Positions 16,863 through 25,565 of a stretch of DNA of 64,000 nt are shown here, piece after piece; the stretch's first letter is position 1, and every line of letters begins with the position of its first letter. The DNA comes from Vibrio cyclitrophicus (GTDB lineage Bacteria > Pseudomonadota > Gammaproteobacteria > Enterobacterales > Vibrionaceae), in assembly GCA_023206055.1 (NCBI GenBank), contig CP065366.1, positions 2,480,001-2,544,000 on the forward strand. Direction: 5' to 3'. The translations under genes were made by a program, and so were the position numbers. The notes under the pieces were generated by a model. That model worked only from the letters and a program-made list of their open reading frames with translations, was not told the DNA's origin and did no database searches.

Positions 16863-18107
16863 TTAAATCTTTTTGAAGATCAAACAGCCGTTTGTACCAC
16901 CGAAACCGAATGAGTTACATGCAGCATATTCCATGTTGCTAACTTCACGCGCAGTGTGAGGTACTAAGTCAATATCTAAGCCTTCTTCAGGATCATCTAG
17001 GTTGATTGTTGGTGGAACAATTTGGTCAACCAGAGACATAGCCGTGATGATAGCTTCAGCAGAACCAGCAGCACCTAGAAGGTGGCCTGTCATTGATTTC
17101 GTAGAAGAAACCAATACTTGCTTGCTGCCTGCTTCGCCAAGAGCACGCTTGATGCCCTTAACTTCCGCTACGTCACCTGCAGGAGTCGACGTACCGTGTG
17201 CGTTTACATAACCGATTTGTTCACCAGTAATGCCAGCATCACGCATAGCCGCTTCCATTGCTAGTGCGCCACCTGAGCCATCTTCACTTGGAGATGTCAT
17301 GTGATAAGCGTCACCCGACATACCAAAGCCAACTAGCTCACAGTAAATCTTAGCACCACGAGCTTTCGCATGTTCGTACTCTTCAAGAACCATCATGCCT
17401 GCACCGTCACCAAGAACGAAGCCATCACGGCCTTTGTCCCATGGACGAGAAGCTTTTTGAGGCTCATCGTTACGAGTAGACAGTGCTTTAGCCGCACCAA
17501 AACCGCCCATACCTAGTGGCGTTGATGCTTTTTCAGCACCACCCGCTAGCATTGCATCAGCATCGCCGTATGCAATCATACGAGCCGCGTGACCAATGTT
17601 ATGTAGGCCAGTCGTACATGCAGTAGAAATCGCGATGTTTGGACCACGTAGGCCGCGCATGATAGACATGTGACCAGCAATCATATTCACGATCGTCGAC
17701 GGTACGAAGAACGGGCTGATCTTACGAGGGCCTTTTTCAGTTAGAGCTTGGTGACCGGCTTCGATCAAACCAAGACCACCAATACCAGAACCGATAGCAA
17801 CACCCACACGTGGAGCGTTTTCTTCAGTAATAGTTAGGGCTGAATCATCTAAAGCTTGAATACCTGCTGCGACGCCGTACTGGATGAACAAGTCCATCTT
17901 ACGAGCATCTTTTTTAGTCATATACTCTTCGCAGTTAAAGTCTTTAACTAGACCTGCAAAACGAGTTGAGAAATTGGTTGCATCAAAATGATCGATATTA
18001 ACGATACCACTTTGACCAGCTAGCAGGGCTTTCCAAGAAGATTCTACAGTGTTGCCTACCGGCGACAACATACCCATGCCAGTGACAACTACACGACGCT
18101 TGGACAC
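16863..18107 (-). CDS. fabF: 3-oxoacyl-ACP synthase II (FabF)
   Basis: The 414-residue condensing enzyme elongates acyl-ACP with malonyl-ACP. The Cys-His-His triad is visible: Cys in STACTTG (about residue 164), His in NAHGTSTPAGD (about 304) and His in SMTGHLLGAAG (about 341). The C-terminus NSFGFGGTNGCL is typical. FabF is the temperature-responsive KAS in gammaproteobacteria that converts palmitoleate to cis-vaccenate. It follows acpP by 93 bp with an attenuator-like hairpin between them, and a terminator follows. Confidence 0.96.
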   Translation of the reverse strand: MSKRRVVVTGMGMLSPVGNTVESSWKALLAGQSGIVNIDHFDATNFSTRFAGLVKDFNCEEYMTKKDARKMDLFIQYGVAAGIQALDDSALTITEENAPRVGVAIGSGIGGLGLIEAGHQALTEKGPRKISPFFVPSTIVNMIAGHMSIMRGLRGPNIAISTACTTGLHNIGHAARMIAYGDADAMLAGGAEKASTPLGMGGFGAAKALSTRNDEPQKASRPWDKGRDGFVLGDGAGMMVLEEYEHAKARGAKIYCELVGFGMSGDAYHMTSPSEDGSGGALAMEAAMRDAGITGEQIGYVNAHGTSTPAGDVAEVKGIKRALGEAGSKQVLVSSTKSMTGHLLGAAGSAEAIITAMSLVDQIVPPTINLDDPEEGLDIDLVPHTAREVSNMEYAACNSFGFGGTNGCLIFKKI

Positions 18108-18167
18108 GATATTACACTCCGGGGATTGAGGTGATTTAAGATGAGGATAGATGAGTTAGATAAAACA

Positions 18168-18190
18168 CAGGCGGTCGAGGTGACCGCCTG
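18168..18190 (-). terminator. Attenuator-like hairpin between acpP and fabF
   Basis: A 9-bp GC-rich stem (caggcggtc / gaccgcctg, loop of 5) is followed on the minus strand by TGTTTTATCT. The imperfect T-run suggests partial termination, which would give far more acpP than fabF message. Confidence 0.7.
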
Positions 18191-18200
18191 GGAGAGATTA

Positions 18201-18434
18201 TTACTGAGCGCTAGTTACGTAATCGATAGCTGCTTGAACAGTAGTAATTTTCTCAGCTTCTTCATCTGGGATTTCAGTGTCGAATTCTTCTTCTAGAGCC
18301 ATTACTAGCTCAACTGTGTCTAGAGAATCTGCACCTAGGTCATCAACGAAAGAAGCTTCGTTTTTAACTTCAGCTTCGTCTACACCTAGCTGTTCAACAA
18401 TGATTTTCTTTACGCGTTCTTCGAGGTTGCTCAT
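18201..18434 (-). CDS. acpP: Acyl carrier protein
   Basis: The 77-residue acidic four-helix carrier holds growing acyl chains on 4'-phosphopantetheine attached to Ser in GADSLDTVELV (residue 37). Length and sequence are nearly identical to E. coli AcpP. The strong AAGGAAAAG-type leader and biased codons fit a very abundant protein. A 166-bp gap before it (to fabG) is long enough for its own promoter, while the hairpin after it limits read-through. Confidence 0.97.
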   Translation of the reverse strand: MSNLEERVKKIIVEQLGVDEAEVKNEASFVDDLGADSLDTVELVMALEEEFDTEIPDEEAEKITTVQAAIDYVTSAQ

Positions 18435-18600
18435 TTTTTCTTTTCCTTTACAGAGTTCGCTTTATGCGATGTTTTCCGTAGTTTATTCAATCTATTGAAA
18501 GTTGCAAGGTCAACTTTTCTGGTCAAACCACAATTTTCACGATTTTAACCGAAATTACGTATGATCTTGACTTAAATCATGCACAAATGTTGCACATAAT

Positions 18601-19335
18601 TTACACCATGTACATACCGCCATTGACGTGAAGTGTTTCACCTGTGATATAAGCTGCCGCAGGTGACGCCAAAAATACCACAGCTTCAGCGATTTCGCGA
18701 GGGTCACCTAGTCGACCTGCTGGTACATTCGCCAAAGTTGCTGAACGTTGGTCATCATTTAGCGCTTTAGTCATGTCAGTTTCGATGAAACCAGGCGCTA
18801 CAGTGTTGACTGTAATGCCACGAGACGCAACTTCGCGTGCCATTGATTTAGTAAAACCAATTACGCCTGCTTTTGCAGCTGCGTAGTTAGCTTGACCAGC
18901 GTTACCCATAGTACCTACTACAGAACCAACGTTTACGATACGACCTTGACGCTTCTTCATCATGCCACGCAATACAGCTTTAGACATGCGGAAGATAGGC
19001 GTTAGGTTAGTATCGATGATGTCATTCCATTCGTCGTCTTTCATACGCATAAGTAGGTTATCACGAGTGATACCGGCGTTGTTAACTAGAATGTCAATCG
19101 CACCGAATTCATCGTTGATGGTTTTCAGTGTAGCAGCAATTGAGTCAGTATCAGTTACATTAAGAGCAAGACCTTTACCGTTCTCACCTAGGTACTCGCT
19201 GATTGCAGCTGCGCCGCCTTCAGATGTAGCAGTACCGATAACTTTAGCACCACGCTCAACTAAAAGTTCAGCGATTGCACGACCTATGCCACGGCTTGCG
19301 CCTGTAACGAGTGCAACTTTGCCTTCTAAATTCAT
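18601..19335 (-). CDS. fabG: 3-oxoacyl-ACP reductase (FabG)
   Basis: The 244-residue short-chain dehydrogenase reduces 3-ketoacyl-ACP with NADPH. It has the nucleotide motif TGASRGIG (about residues 11-18), NNAG (about 86) and the catalytic Ser-Tyr-Lys set: Ser in VGSVVG, then YAAAK. Two adjacent ATGs could start it; the second (MNLEGK) has the better spacing from GAGAAG and matches other FabG proteins. It lies 25 bp after fabD in the same operon. Confidence 0.96.
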   Translation of the reverse strand: MNLEGKVALVTGASRGIGRAIAELLVERGAKVIGTATSEGGAAAISEYLGENGKGLALNVTDTDSIAATLKTINDEFGAIDILVNNAGITRDNLLMRMKDDEWNDIIDTNLTPIFRMSKAVLRGMMKKRQGRIVNVGSVVGTMGNAGQANYAAAKAGVIGFTKSMAREVASRGITVNTVAPGFIETDMTKALNDDQRSATLANVPAGRLGDPREIAEAVVFLASPAAAYITGETLHVNGGMYMV

Positions 19336-19360
19336 CATAACTTCTCTATTAAGTGGTTAT

Positions 19361-20284
19361 TTACTTAGCAGCTTCTAGTGATGCAGTGTCATTAACTGCA
19401 GCAGCTGTCATAGTTTTTACGATTCGTTTTGTTAGACCAGTAAGAACCTTACCAGGGCCTAATTCAAGTAGCTTCTCAACGCCTTGCTCATTCATCGCTT
19501 GTACACCCTCAGTCCAACGAACTGGGCTGTATAGCTGACGAACAAGTGCGTTTTTAATTTTTGCAGGGTCTGTTTCAGCAATAACATCAACGTTATTGAT
19601 AACAGGCAATGCTGGCGTGTTGAACTCTAAAGCTTCTAGAGCAACCGCTAGCTTGTCTGCTGCAGGTTTCATCAGTGCACAGTGCGATGGCACAGAAACA
19701 GGTAAAGGAAGTGCACGCTTAGCGCCCGCTTCTTTACATAGTGCACCAGCACGCTCAACTGCCGCTTTGTTACCTGCGATAACAACTTGGCCTGGAGAGT
19801 TAAAGTTAACTGGAGACACAACTTCGTCTTGCGCCGCTTCTTCACACGCTTTAGCAATCGCTTCATCATCTAGACCGATGATTGCGTACATTGCACCAAC
19901 ACCCGCTGGTACTGCTTCTTGCATCACTTGACCACGTAGTTCAACCAGCTTGATCGCTTCTTTAAAATCGATAACGCCCGCACATACGAGTGCAGAGTAT
20001 TCGCCTAGGCTGTGGCCTGCTAAGTTTGCAGGTTGCTCTAGACCAAGCTCTTGCCATACACGCCAAATTGCAACAGACGCTGTTAATAGAGCCGGTTGAG
20101 TGCGGAAAGTTTCATTTAGATTTTCTACTGGACCATCTTGAACCAATGCCCATAGATCGTAACCAAGTGCTTCTGAAGCTTCAGCAAATGTTTGTTTAAC
20201 AACATCATACTGTTCGCCTAGGTCAGCAAGCATACCGATAGCTTGAGAGCCTTGGCCTGGGAATACGATAGCAAACTTGCTCAT
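19361..20284 (-). CDS. fabD: Malonyl-CoA:ACP transacylase (FabD)
   Basis: The 307-residue enzyme loads malonyl groups from CoA onto ACP. The active-site Ser is in AGHSLGEYSAL (about residue 92), the FPGQGSQ motif opens the protein and the catalytic His is in PSHCALM (about 201). Order fabH-fabD-fabG-acpP-fabF is as in E. coli. A short hairpin lies in the 79-bp gap from fabH. Confidence 0.96.
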   Translation of the reverse strand: MSKFAIVFPGQGSQAIGMLADLGEQYDVVKQTFAEASEALGYDLWALVQDGPVENLNETFRTQPALLTASVAIWRVWQELGLEQPANLAGHSLGEYSALVCAGVIDFKEAIKLVELRGQVMQEAVPAGVGAMYAIIGLDDEAIAKACEEAAQDEVVSPVNFNSPGQVVIAGNKAAVERAGALCKEAGAKRALPLPVSVPSHCALMKPAADKLAVALEALEFNTPALPVINNVDVIAETDPAKIKNALVRQLYSPVRWTEGVQAMNEQGVEKLLELGPGKVLTGLTKRIVKTMTAAAVNDTASLEAAK

Positions 20285-20319
20285 TGTAATTTTCCTTTAA
20301 GCAAAGCAAAAAATTGAAT

Positions 20320-20341
20320 AAGGCACATAAGTATGTGCCTT
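20320..20341 (-). terminator. Hairpin between fabH and fabD, possible attenuator
   Basis: aaggcaca and tgtgcctt pair over 8 bp around taagta, and the minus-strand side continues ATTCAATTTTTT. The T-run is displaced by several bases, so termination would be partial and the gap may set the fabH/fabD ratio. Confidence 0.5.
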
Positions 20342-20363
20342 GTTTATTGATTATCGCTTGGGG

Positions 20364-21314
20364 TTAGAATTTAACTAATGCAGAACCCCAAGTGAAGCCG
20401 CCGCCAAATGCTTCAAGTAGAAGCGTTTGACCACGTTTAATTCGCCCGTCGCGAACAGCCTCATCTAGGGCCGTTGGTACGGTAGCTGCTGAAGTGTTGC
20501 CGTGCTTATCAAGAGTAATCACTACTTGATCAAGCGACATTGTCAGCTTTTTAGCCGTTGCCGAGATAATACGGTAGTTCGCTTGGTGTGGAACTAACCA
20601 ATCCAGCTCTGACTTATCCATATTGTTCGCAGCTAATGTGTCTTTAACTAGCTTAGAAAGCTGAGTTACCGCCACTTTAAATACTTCGTTGCCCGCCATG
20701 TGCAGCCATTTGTCTGCATCACCACCACGCTCTGGTACTTCTAGGCTTAGAAGCTCACCATACTTACCGTCAGAGTAAATATGAGTAGACAAAATACCTG
20801 GCTCTTCGCTTGCGCCTACAACCACCGCGCCTGCTGCATCACCAAATAGAATGATAGTAGAGCGGTCAGTCGGATCACAGGTTTTTGACAGTGCATCAGC
20901 ACCAATTACCAAAACGTTCTTACACATGCCAGTCTTGATGTGTTGATCAGCAACAGACAGTGCGTAGACAAAACCAGAACACGCTGCAGCCAAATCAAAC
21001 GCAGGACAGCCTTTGATACCAAGCTTGCCTTGTACCTGACATGCCGAAGACGGGAATGTGTGACTACTGCTGGTTGTCGCAACGATGATTAAATCAATCT
21101 CTTCTTTGTCGATACCTGCCATTTCAATGGCATTTTCAGCAGCGTAAAACGCCATATCCGCAACGGTTTCATTTTCCGCTGAAATACGACGCTCTTTAAT
21201 ACCAGTTCTAGCAACGATCCACTCGTCGCTAGTCTCTACCATTTTCTCTAAGTCTGCGTTAGTACGCACCTGAGATGGCAAGTAGCTGCCAGTACCTAAA
21301 ATTTTGCTATACAT
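20364..21314 (-). CDS. fabH: 3-oxoacyl-ACP synthase III (FabH)
   Basis: The 316-residue enzyme starts fatty acid synthesis by condensing acetyl-CoA with malonyl-ACP. The Cys-His-Asn triad is present: Cys in LAAACSGFVYAL (about 112), His in VPHQANYRI (about 243) and Asn in HGNTSAATVP (about 273). The C-terminus GGGFTWGSAL is typical. The gene follows plsX by 5 bp, indicating a coupled pair that links initiation of acyl chains to phospholipid acylation. Confidence 0.97.
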   Translation of the reverse strand: MYSKILGTGSYLPSQVRTNADLEKMVETSDEWIVARTGIKERRISAENETVADMAFYAAENAIEMAGIDKEEIDLIIVATTSSSHTFPSSACQVQGKLGIKGCPAFDLAAACSGFVYALSVADQHIKTGMCKNVLVIGADALSKTCDPTDRSTIILFGDAAGAVVVGASEEPGILSTHIYSDGKYGELLSLEVPERGGDADKWLHMAGNEVFKVAVTQLSKLVKDTLAANNMDKSELDWLVPHQANYRIISATAKKLTMSLDQVVITLDKHGNTSAATVPTALDEAVRDGRIKRGQTLLLEAFGGGFTWGSALVKF

Positions 21315-21319
21315 GAAGA

Positions 21320-22345
21320 CTAATAATGCCTCTCGAGTAAAACCGCTTCCAAACGATCGCTAATGCGGCTGGGGACTTGTCGTTTGACCTCGTGTACTGC
21401 TTCACCAATCGCGTTGACGACTGCAGACACATCAGCACTTCCATGACTTTTAATGACAATGCCGCGCAATCCTAACAAACTTGCGCCGTTATACTGGTCG
21501 GGGTTCAAGGTTTTTAATTCAGTAAATAGCTCAGAAAACAGCATTCTGGCTATCCAACCCTTTATTGTTGAAGCCATCATGCGCGTTTTTAGCTTATCAA
21601 TAAAGAGCTGAGCTGTACCTTCGCACGTTTTTAAGCAGACATTGCCCACAAAACCATCACATACGACGACATCAGCAGCATCTTGAAGTAATTGATTACC
21701 TTCAATATAGCCTATGAAGTTCACAGACTGAGTATTAGACAACATTTCAGCGCATCGTTTTACCAGGTCATTACCTTTAATTTCTTCTGCGCCGATATTC
21801 AAGATAGCGACACGTGGTGCGCGACCTAAATGTTGTTCGGCTAATGCACTGCCCATGACAGCAAACTGAAAGAGTGAATCTGCGTCACTAGAAACGTTCG
21901 CCCCTAAATCAAGCATCCATGTGCGATTTCCGGATGCAGTAGGCAAGGCTGAAACTAATGCAGGCCTATCAATACCGGGAAGAAGCTTGAGTCTGAAACG
22001 GGATAAAGCCATCAGTGCGCCAGTGTTACCACCACTCACACAAGCATCAGCCTGTGATTCGGCAACCAGATCGATAGCGGCACGCATAGAGCTACCCTGA
22101 CTATTACGTAAGGCTAGTGAAGGTTTTTCAGAATTGGAAATGACTCGATCACAATGCTGGATACTCAAACGAGAATCAGGCATTCGACCTAATGAAGATA
22201 ATTGAGATGTGATCGCGTTTCGATCACCTATGAGAATGACTTTTAGCTCTGGGAAATACGACAGTGCCTGCACGGCGGCAGGCACTGTTACACGAGGACC
22301 GAAGTCCCCGCCCATTGCATCAAGCGCAACGGTTAGATTTTGCAA
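21320..22345 (-). CDS. plsX: Phosphate acyltransferase PlsX
   Basis: The 341-residue peripheral membrane enzyme makes acyl-phosphate from acyl-ACP for PlsY. It opens with VALDAMGGDFGP, has the SGGNTGALMALS motif (about residue 106) and the later CDGFVGNVCLK and GLRGIVIKSHGSAD motifs. Position after rpmF (9-bp gap) and before fabH is the conserved gammaproteobacterial order. Confidence 0.95.
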   Translation of the reverse strand: MQNLTVALDAMGGDFGPRVTVPAAVQALSYFPELKVILIGDRNAITSQLSSLGRMPDSRLSIQHCDRVISNSEKPSLALRNSQGSSMRAAIDLVAESQADACVSGGNTGALMALSRFRLKLLPGIDRPALVSALPTASGNRTWMLDLGANVSSDADSLFQFAVMGSALAEQHLGRAPRVAILNIGAEEIKGNDLVKRCAEMLSNTQSVNFIGYIEGNQLLQDAADVVVCDGFVGNVCLKTCEGTAQLFIDKLKTRMMASTIKGWIARMLFSELFTELKTLNPDQYNGASLLGLRGIVIKSHGSADVSAVVNAIGEAVHEVKRQVPSRISDRLEAVLLERHY

Positions 22346-22354
22346 AGGTCAACC

Positions 22355-22525
22355 TTACTTGTTGATAACCTTTTTGCCGCGGTAGAAACCTTCGGCAGTC
22401 ACGTTGTGACGTAGGTGAGTTTCACCTGAAGTTGCGTCTACAGAAAGTGCAGCTGTAGTTAGCGCATCGTGTGAACGACGCATGCCACGCATTGAACGTG
22501 ATTTCTTGCTCTTTTGTACGGCCAT
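22355..22525 (-). CDS. rpmF: Ribosomal protein bL32
   Basis: A 56-codon frame with a TAGGAGTAG ribosome binding site encodes a very basic protein. It starts MAVQKSKKSRSMRGMRRSHD and continues SVDATSGETHLRHNVTAEGFYRGKKVINK. This is bacterial L32 of the large subunit. The zinc-binding Cys pairs found in some L32 proteins are absent, as in E. coli. It lies between yceD and plsX, the standard position, tying ribosome and lipid synthesis. Confidence 0.96.
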   Translation of the reverse strand: MAVQKSKKSRSMRGMRRSHDALTTAALSVDATSGETHLRHNVTAEGFYRGKKVINK

Positions 22526-22560
22526 TGACCCTACTCCTATGTAAATTCTTAAAGAAGCAA

Positions 22561-23088
22561 TTACTTCTTTAAGCTTTTTAAAACATCAAATGGATTCGGC
22601 TTTTTGTCTTCCTCAATTTCTTCAGGAAGTTCACCAAACACCAAGTTATTTGAGTTAACGCTACATTTCGCATCGTCGTGCATTGCTATTTGAGGCAATC
22701 CAAGGATGAACTCGTCTTCAACTAATTGAATCAGGTCTAACTCACCGTACTCGTTCAGATCTACCAAATCGTACTCTTCCGGTGCTTCCTCTTCACTTTT
22801 CTCGCTGTAAACAGGAGTATAAGTAAATTGGACATCGCACTCATGTGCGAAAACCTCATTACAACGTTGACACTCTAAATCGACTTCGACGTTAGCTTTA
22901 CCAGAGATAACGACTAATCGTTGTTCATCAAGCCCAAATGACATTGAGACTTGCGCGTCACGTTTTACGCCTTCAGTTGCTTCGGTTAAACGCTTTAAAA
23001 GACTGACCTGAATGATGCCATTCATATCGAGTCGTTTTTGAGCCGTTCTTGCCGGATCAACTGTACGCGGTATTTTTTCCTTTTGCAT
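22561..23088 (-). CDS. yceD: YceD/DUF177 protein, 23S rRNA accumulation factor
   Basis: The 175-residue acidic protein has the DUF177 core with a CQRC pair (LECQRCNEVF, near residue 92) and an acidic C-terminal half ending LKSLKK. Family members are reported to affect 23S rRNA levels, and yceD-rpmF co-occurrence is nearly universal. It is the first gene of this leftward block. The 149-bp gap to yceF should hold divergent promoters. Confidence 0.9.
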   Translation of the reverse strand: MQKEKIPRTVDPARTAQKRLDMNGIIQVSLLKRLTEATEGVKRDAQVSMSFGLDEQRLVVISGKANVEVDLECQRCNEVFAHECDVQFTYTPVYSEKSEEEAPEEYDLVDLNEYGELDLIQLVEDEFILGLPQIAMHDDAKCSVNSNNLVFGELPEEIEEDKKPNPFDVLKSLKK

Positions 23089-23237
23089 AGGGCGCGAATC
23101 TTATCTTCCAAATCGTGTTTAGTCAAAGGAAATGGCAAAAAAAATGTACTTTCCTGCCTTTCCTATTCAGAGCATTATGAATAGCAGGACAAGTTACGTT
23201 ATCCTGAGATAAATGCTTCCTTGAATTGTAAATTAAA

Positions 23238-23819
23238 ATGAGAAATTACCAACTAGTTTTAGCCTCTACATCACCATTTAGGCAAGAGATCCTCAAAAAA
23301 CTACAGTTAAGCTTCATTACAGCCAAGCCAGACTGCGATGAAACGCCGCTTCCAGAGGAGACACCGCAACAGTTGGTGATGCGCCTTGCTGAAACCAAAG
23401 CTAAGTCTTGTGCTGTCGAGCAACCTAGCTTAGTCATTGGTTCTGATCAGGTTTGTGTCATTGACGGAGAGAGCATTGGTAAGCCTCATACTCGAGAAAA
23501 AGCGATCGAACAATTATCTCGTCAAAGCGGCAAGAGCATTACTTTTTATACTGGCCTTTCGGTTTGGAACAGCGAAACCAATAAAGCTGACACGCGTCTC
23601 GACACCTTTGTTGTGCATTTCCGTGATTTAACCGAACAGCAGATCATCTCTTATGTTGAGAAAGAACAGCCTTATTACTGCGCGGGCAGTTTTATGTGTG
23701 AAGGGTTAGGTATTGCGTTATTTAAGCAGATGGAAGGCAAAGATCCGAACACCTTAATCGGTTTACCACTGATCGACTTGGTCGATATGTTAGATACCCA
23801 AGGGATGAGCGTGCTTTAA
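23238..23819 (+). CDS. yceF: Maf-like nucleotide pyrophosphatase (YceF)
   Basis: The 193-residue Maf/HAM1-like protein opens with LASTSPFRQEIL, a canonical Maf motif, and has the catalytic IGSDQVC segment (about residue 68) and FMCEGLGI. The YceF subgroup is known to hydrolyse 7-methyl-GTP, probably removing modified nucleotides. The N-terminal SPFR rather than SPRR supports YceF over the dTTP-type Maf (YhdE). It diverges from yceD and ends in a terminator shared with rluC. Confidence 0.9.
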   Translation: MRNYQLVLASTSPFRQEILKKLQLSFITAKPDCDETPLPEETPQQLVMRLAETKAKSCAVEQPSLVIGSDQVCVIDGESIGKPHTREKAIEQLSRQSGKSITFYTGLSVWNSETNKADTRLDTFVVHFRDLTEQQIISYVEKEQPYYCAGSFMCEGLGIALFKQMEGKDPNTLIGLPLIDLVDMLDTQGMSVL

Positions 23820-23906
23820 CTAGCGCTTACCACATTGACAGAGACTCCCTACTCCCTACTCCTTCCTTCGTCAGTCTAGGGAATACAGGAATAGCCACCC
23901 AACAAA

Positions 23907-23933
23907 AAAGGTTGACGATATTCGTCAACCTTT
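23907..23933. terminator. Bidirectional terminator between yceF and rluC
   Basis: A 12-bp perfect stem (aaaggttgacga / tcgtcaaccttt) has an A-run on its left and TTTCTTATTTG on its right. It lies between the convergent genes yceF and rluC. Confidence 0.88.
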
Positions 23934-24002
23934 CTTATTTGTAGATACTTGATAACTAATTCAGAAAGCCTTCTTTCTTTTCGTATCTCGTATCTTTAGA
24001 AA

Positions 24003-24947
24003 TTAAAGCTTACGCAAACCTGTGAGTGCTCTCTCTAGCCTTTTTTCCATTGGCGCCGAGATATCCATCTTCTCTTCACTACCCGGATGGGTAAACTTGA
24101 TATTGGCTGCATGTAAGAACAGACGATTCAGTCCTACTTTACCCGTATAAGCATCGAAACGACGATCACCGTAGCGGTCATCCCAAGCAATTGGGTGGCC
24201 AGTGTATTGAGCATGCACACGAATTTGGTGTGTACGACCTGTAATTGGGCTAGCTTGAATCAACGTCGCCTCTTGGAATTTCTCCAAAACCTTAAAGCGG
24301 GTTTCAGAGGCTTTACCATTTGGGTTAACTCGTACAATGCTATTCACTTCATTTTTTAACAAAGGCGCGTTGACGACTTTACAGCTGTTCTTCCATTCGC
24401 CCATGACTAAAGCAAAGTAGTATTTTTGAACCGTTTTTTCACGGAACTGTGCTTGAAGGTGTCTTAGCGCCGAGCGCTTCTTAGCAACAAGCAAAATGCC
24501 TGACGTATCTCTATCGATACGGTGCACTAACTCTAGAAAACGAGCATCAGGTCGAAGAGCACGCAATGCTTCGATTGCGCCAAACTTCAGCCCACTACCA
24601 CCATGAACCGCAGTGCCCGACGGTTTGTTCAAAATCAGCATGTGATCATCTTCATAAATGATGCATTGTTCTAATTCTGAAACCTTGTTGAGTTTCGTGC
24701 TTGGTACGTTCTCTTCTGTTTTCTCTTCGATAGTGACCGGAGGGATACGAACTAAATCGCCAGCTTTTAGTTTGTACTCAGCCTTGATGCGCTTTTTGTT
24801 TACGCGGACTTCGCCTTTACGCACGATTCTGTAAATCATGCTTTTCGGGATGTTTTTTAATTGGTTGCGTAAGAAGTTATCAATACGCTGACCAGCCATA
24901 TCTTCGTCAATGTCGACGAATTGGACTTGGGTTCTAATTTCGCTCAT
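24003..24947 (-). CDS. rluC: 23S rRNA pseudouridine synthase C (RluC)
   Basis: The 314-residue enzyme isomerises uridines 955, 2504 and 2580 (E. coli numbering) of 23S rRNA. It has an N-terminal S4 RNA-binding domain (about residues 18-80), the catalytic Asp in HRIDRDTSGILL (about residue 145) and the later GRTHQIRVH motif. RluC is favoured over RluD by its divergent position next to rne, conserved in E. coli. The intervening 618 bp holds the long rne leader. Confidence 0.93.
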   Translation of the reverse strand: MSEIRTQVQFVDIDEDMAGQRIDNFLRNQLKNIPKSMIYRIVRKGEVRVNKKRIKAEYKLKAGDLVRIPPVTIEEKTEENVPSTKLNKVSELEQCIIYEDDHMLILNKPSGTAVHGGSGLKFGAIEALRALRPDARFLELVHRIDRDTSGILLVAKKRSALRHLQAQFREKTVQKYYFALVMGEWKNSCKVVNAPLLKNEVNSIVRVNPNGKASETRFKVLEKFQEATLIQASPITGRTHQIRVHAQYTGHPIAWDDRYGDRRFDAYTGKVGLNRLFLHAANIKFTHPGSEEKMDISAPMEKRLERALTGLRKL

Positions 24948-25309
24948 TACACTATTGTATCACTGTCACTTTTGATAATTGATATTTTCTTAGCCCTATT
25001 CCAAACTTATTTATCCCTAATCCTTACCGATTTATCCCAAAATGGTCATTGAAGTTCTATATTTCTTTGATTCTTCGAACAAAAAAGCACCAAGATTCCT
25101 GCAAATTAAAATATCAATTGATAAATTATTTATAGACAGTGAGTTAGAGCTATCAAAACCCAAACAAAAACTGTTTTTTTTACAGCATTCCGACAAAGCA
25201 GATTGCTGTGTTTACCGACCGCTGCTATAGTTCACAGCTGCTATTAGTGGTTTGACTATTATTTAAACAGCTAACCATTCATAAGCAAGTAAATGAGTAG
25301 ATAACTCAG

Positions 25310-25565
25310 ATTAGACAGTGCTGCAATCGGCGTAAGACACGGTCAACTGAGTTCCTTATCGCTCTACTCACGTACGCTCATGTTGAGTATTCACCGCCAC
25401 ATCGCGGATCATAGGCTAACTTCCTATGATGACTGACGTGCCCCAGAGCATCCCTCTCCAGCCGGGAGGCTGCACCGATAAAGCCATGGGATCTGGCACC
25501 ATGAGAAACGAAATAAAGCGATAAGAACAATGATGAAAATAAGAAAAGACAATGAGAATTTCTAA
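25310..25565 (+). ncRNA. RNase E 5' UTR regulatory element (rne5-like)
   Basis: The region before rne is long and non-coding (618 bp to rluC) and its last 250 bases contain many possible helices, for example ctatgatga-type pairs near 25410-25435 and gggaggctgcaccg around 25465. The rne mRNA of gammaproteobacteria is known to have such a leader, whose hairpins let RNase E cut its own message and so autoregulate. Upstream, 24948-25300 is AT-rich and probably holds the promoters. Boundaries are approximate and I cannot run a covariance model. Confidence 0.7.

Noticed and set aside
23842..23861. Short tandem repeat (actccct repeated) after yceF
   Set aside because: Only about three short units; too small to support a functional claim.
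25042..25230. 62-codon frame upstream of rne
   Set aside because: AT-rich, starts without a ribosome binding site and lies in the rne promoter/leader region.
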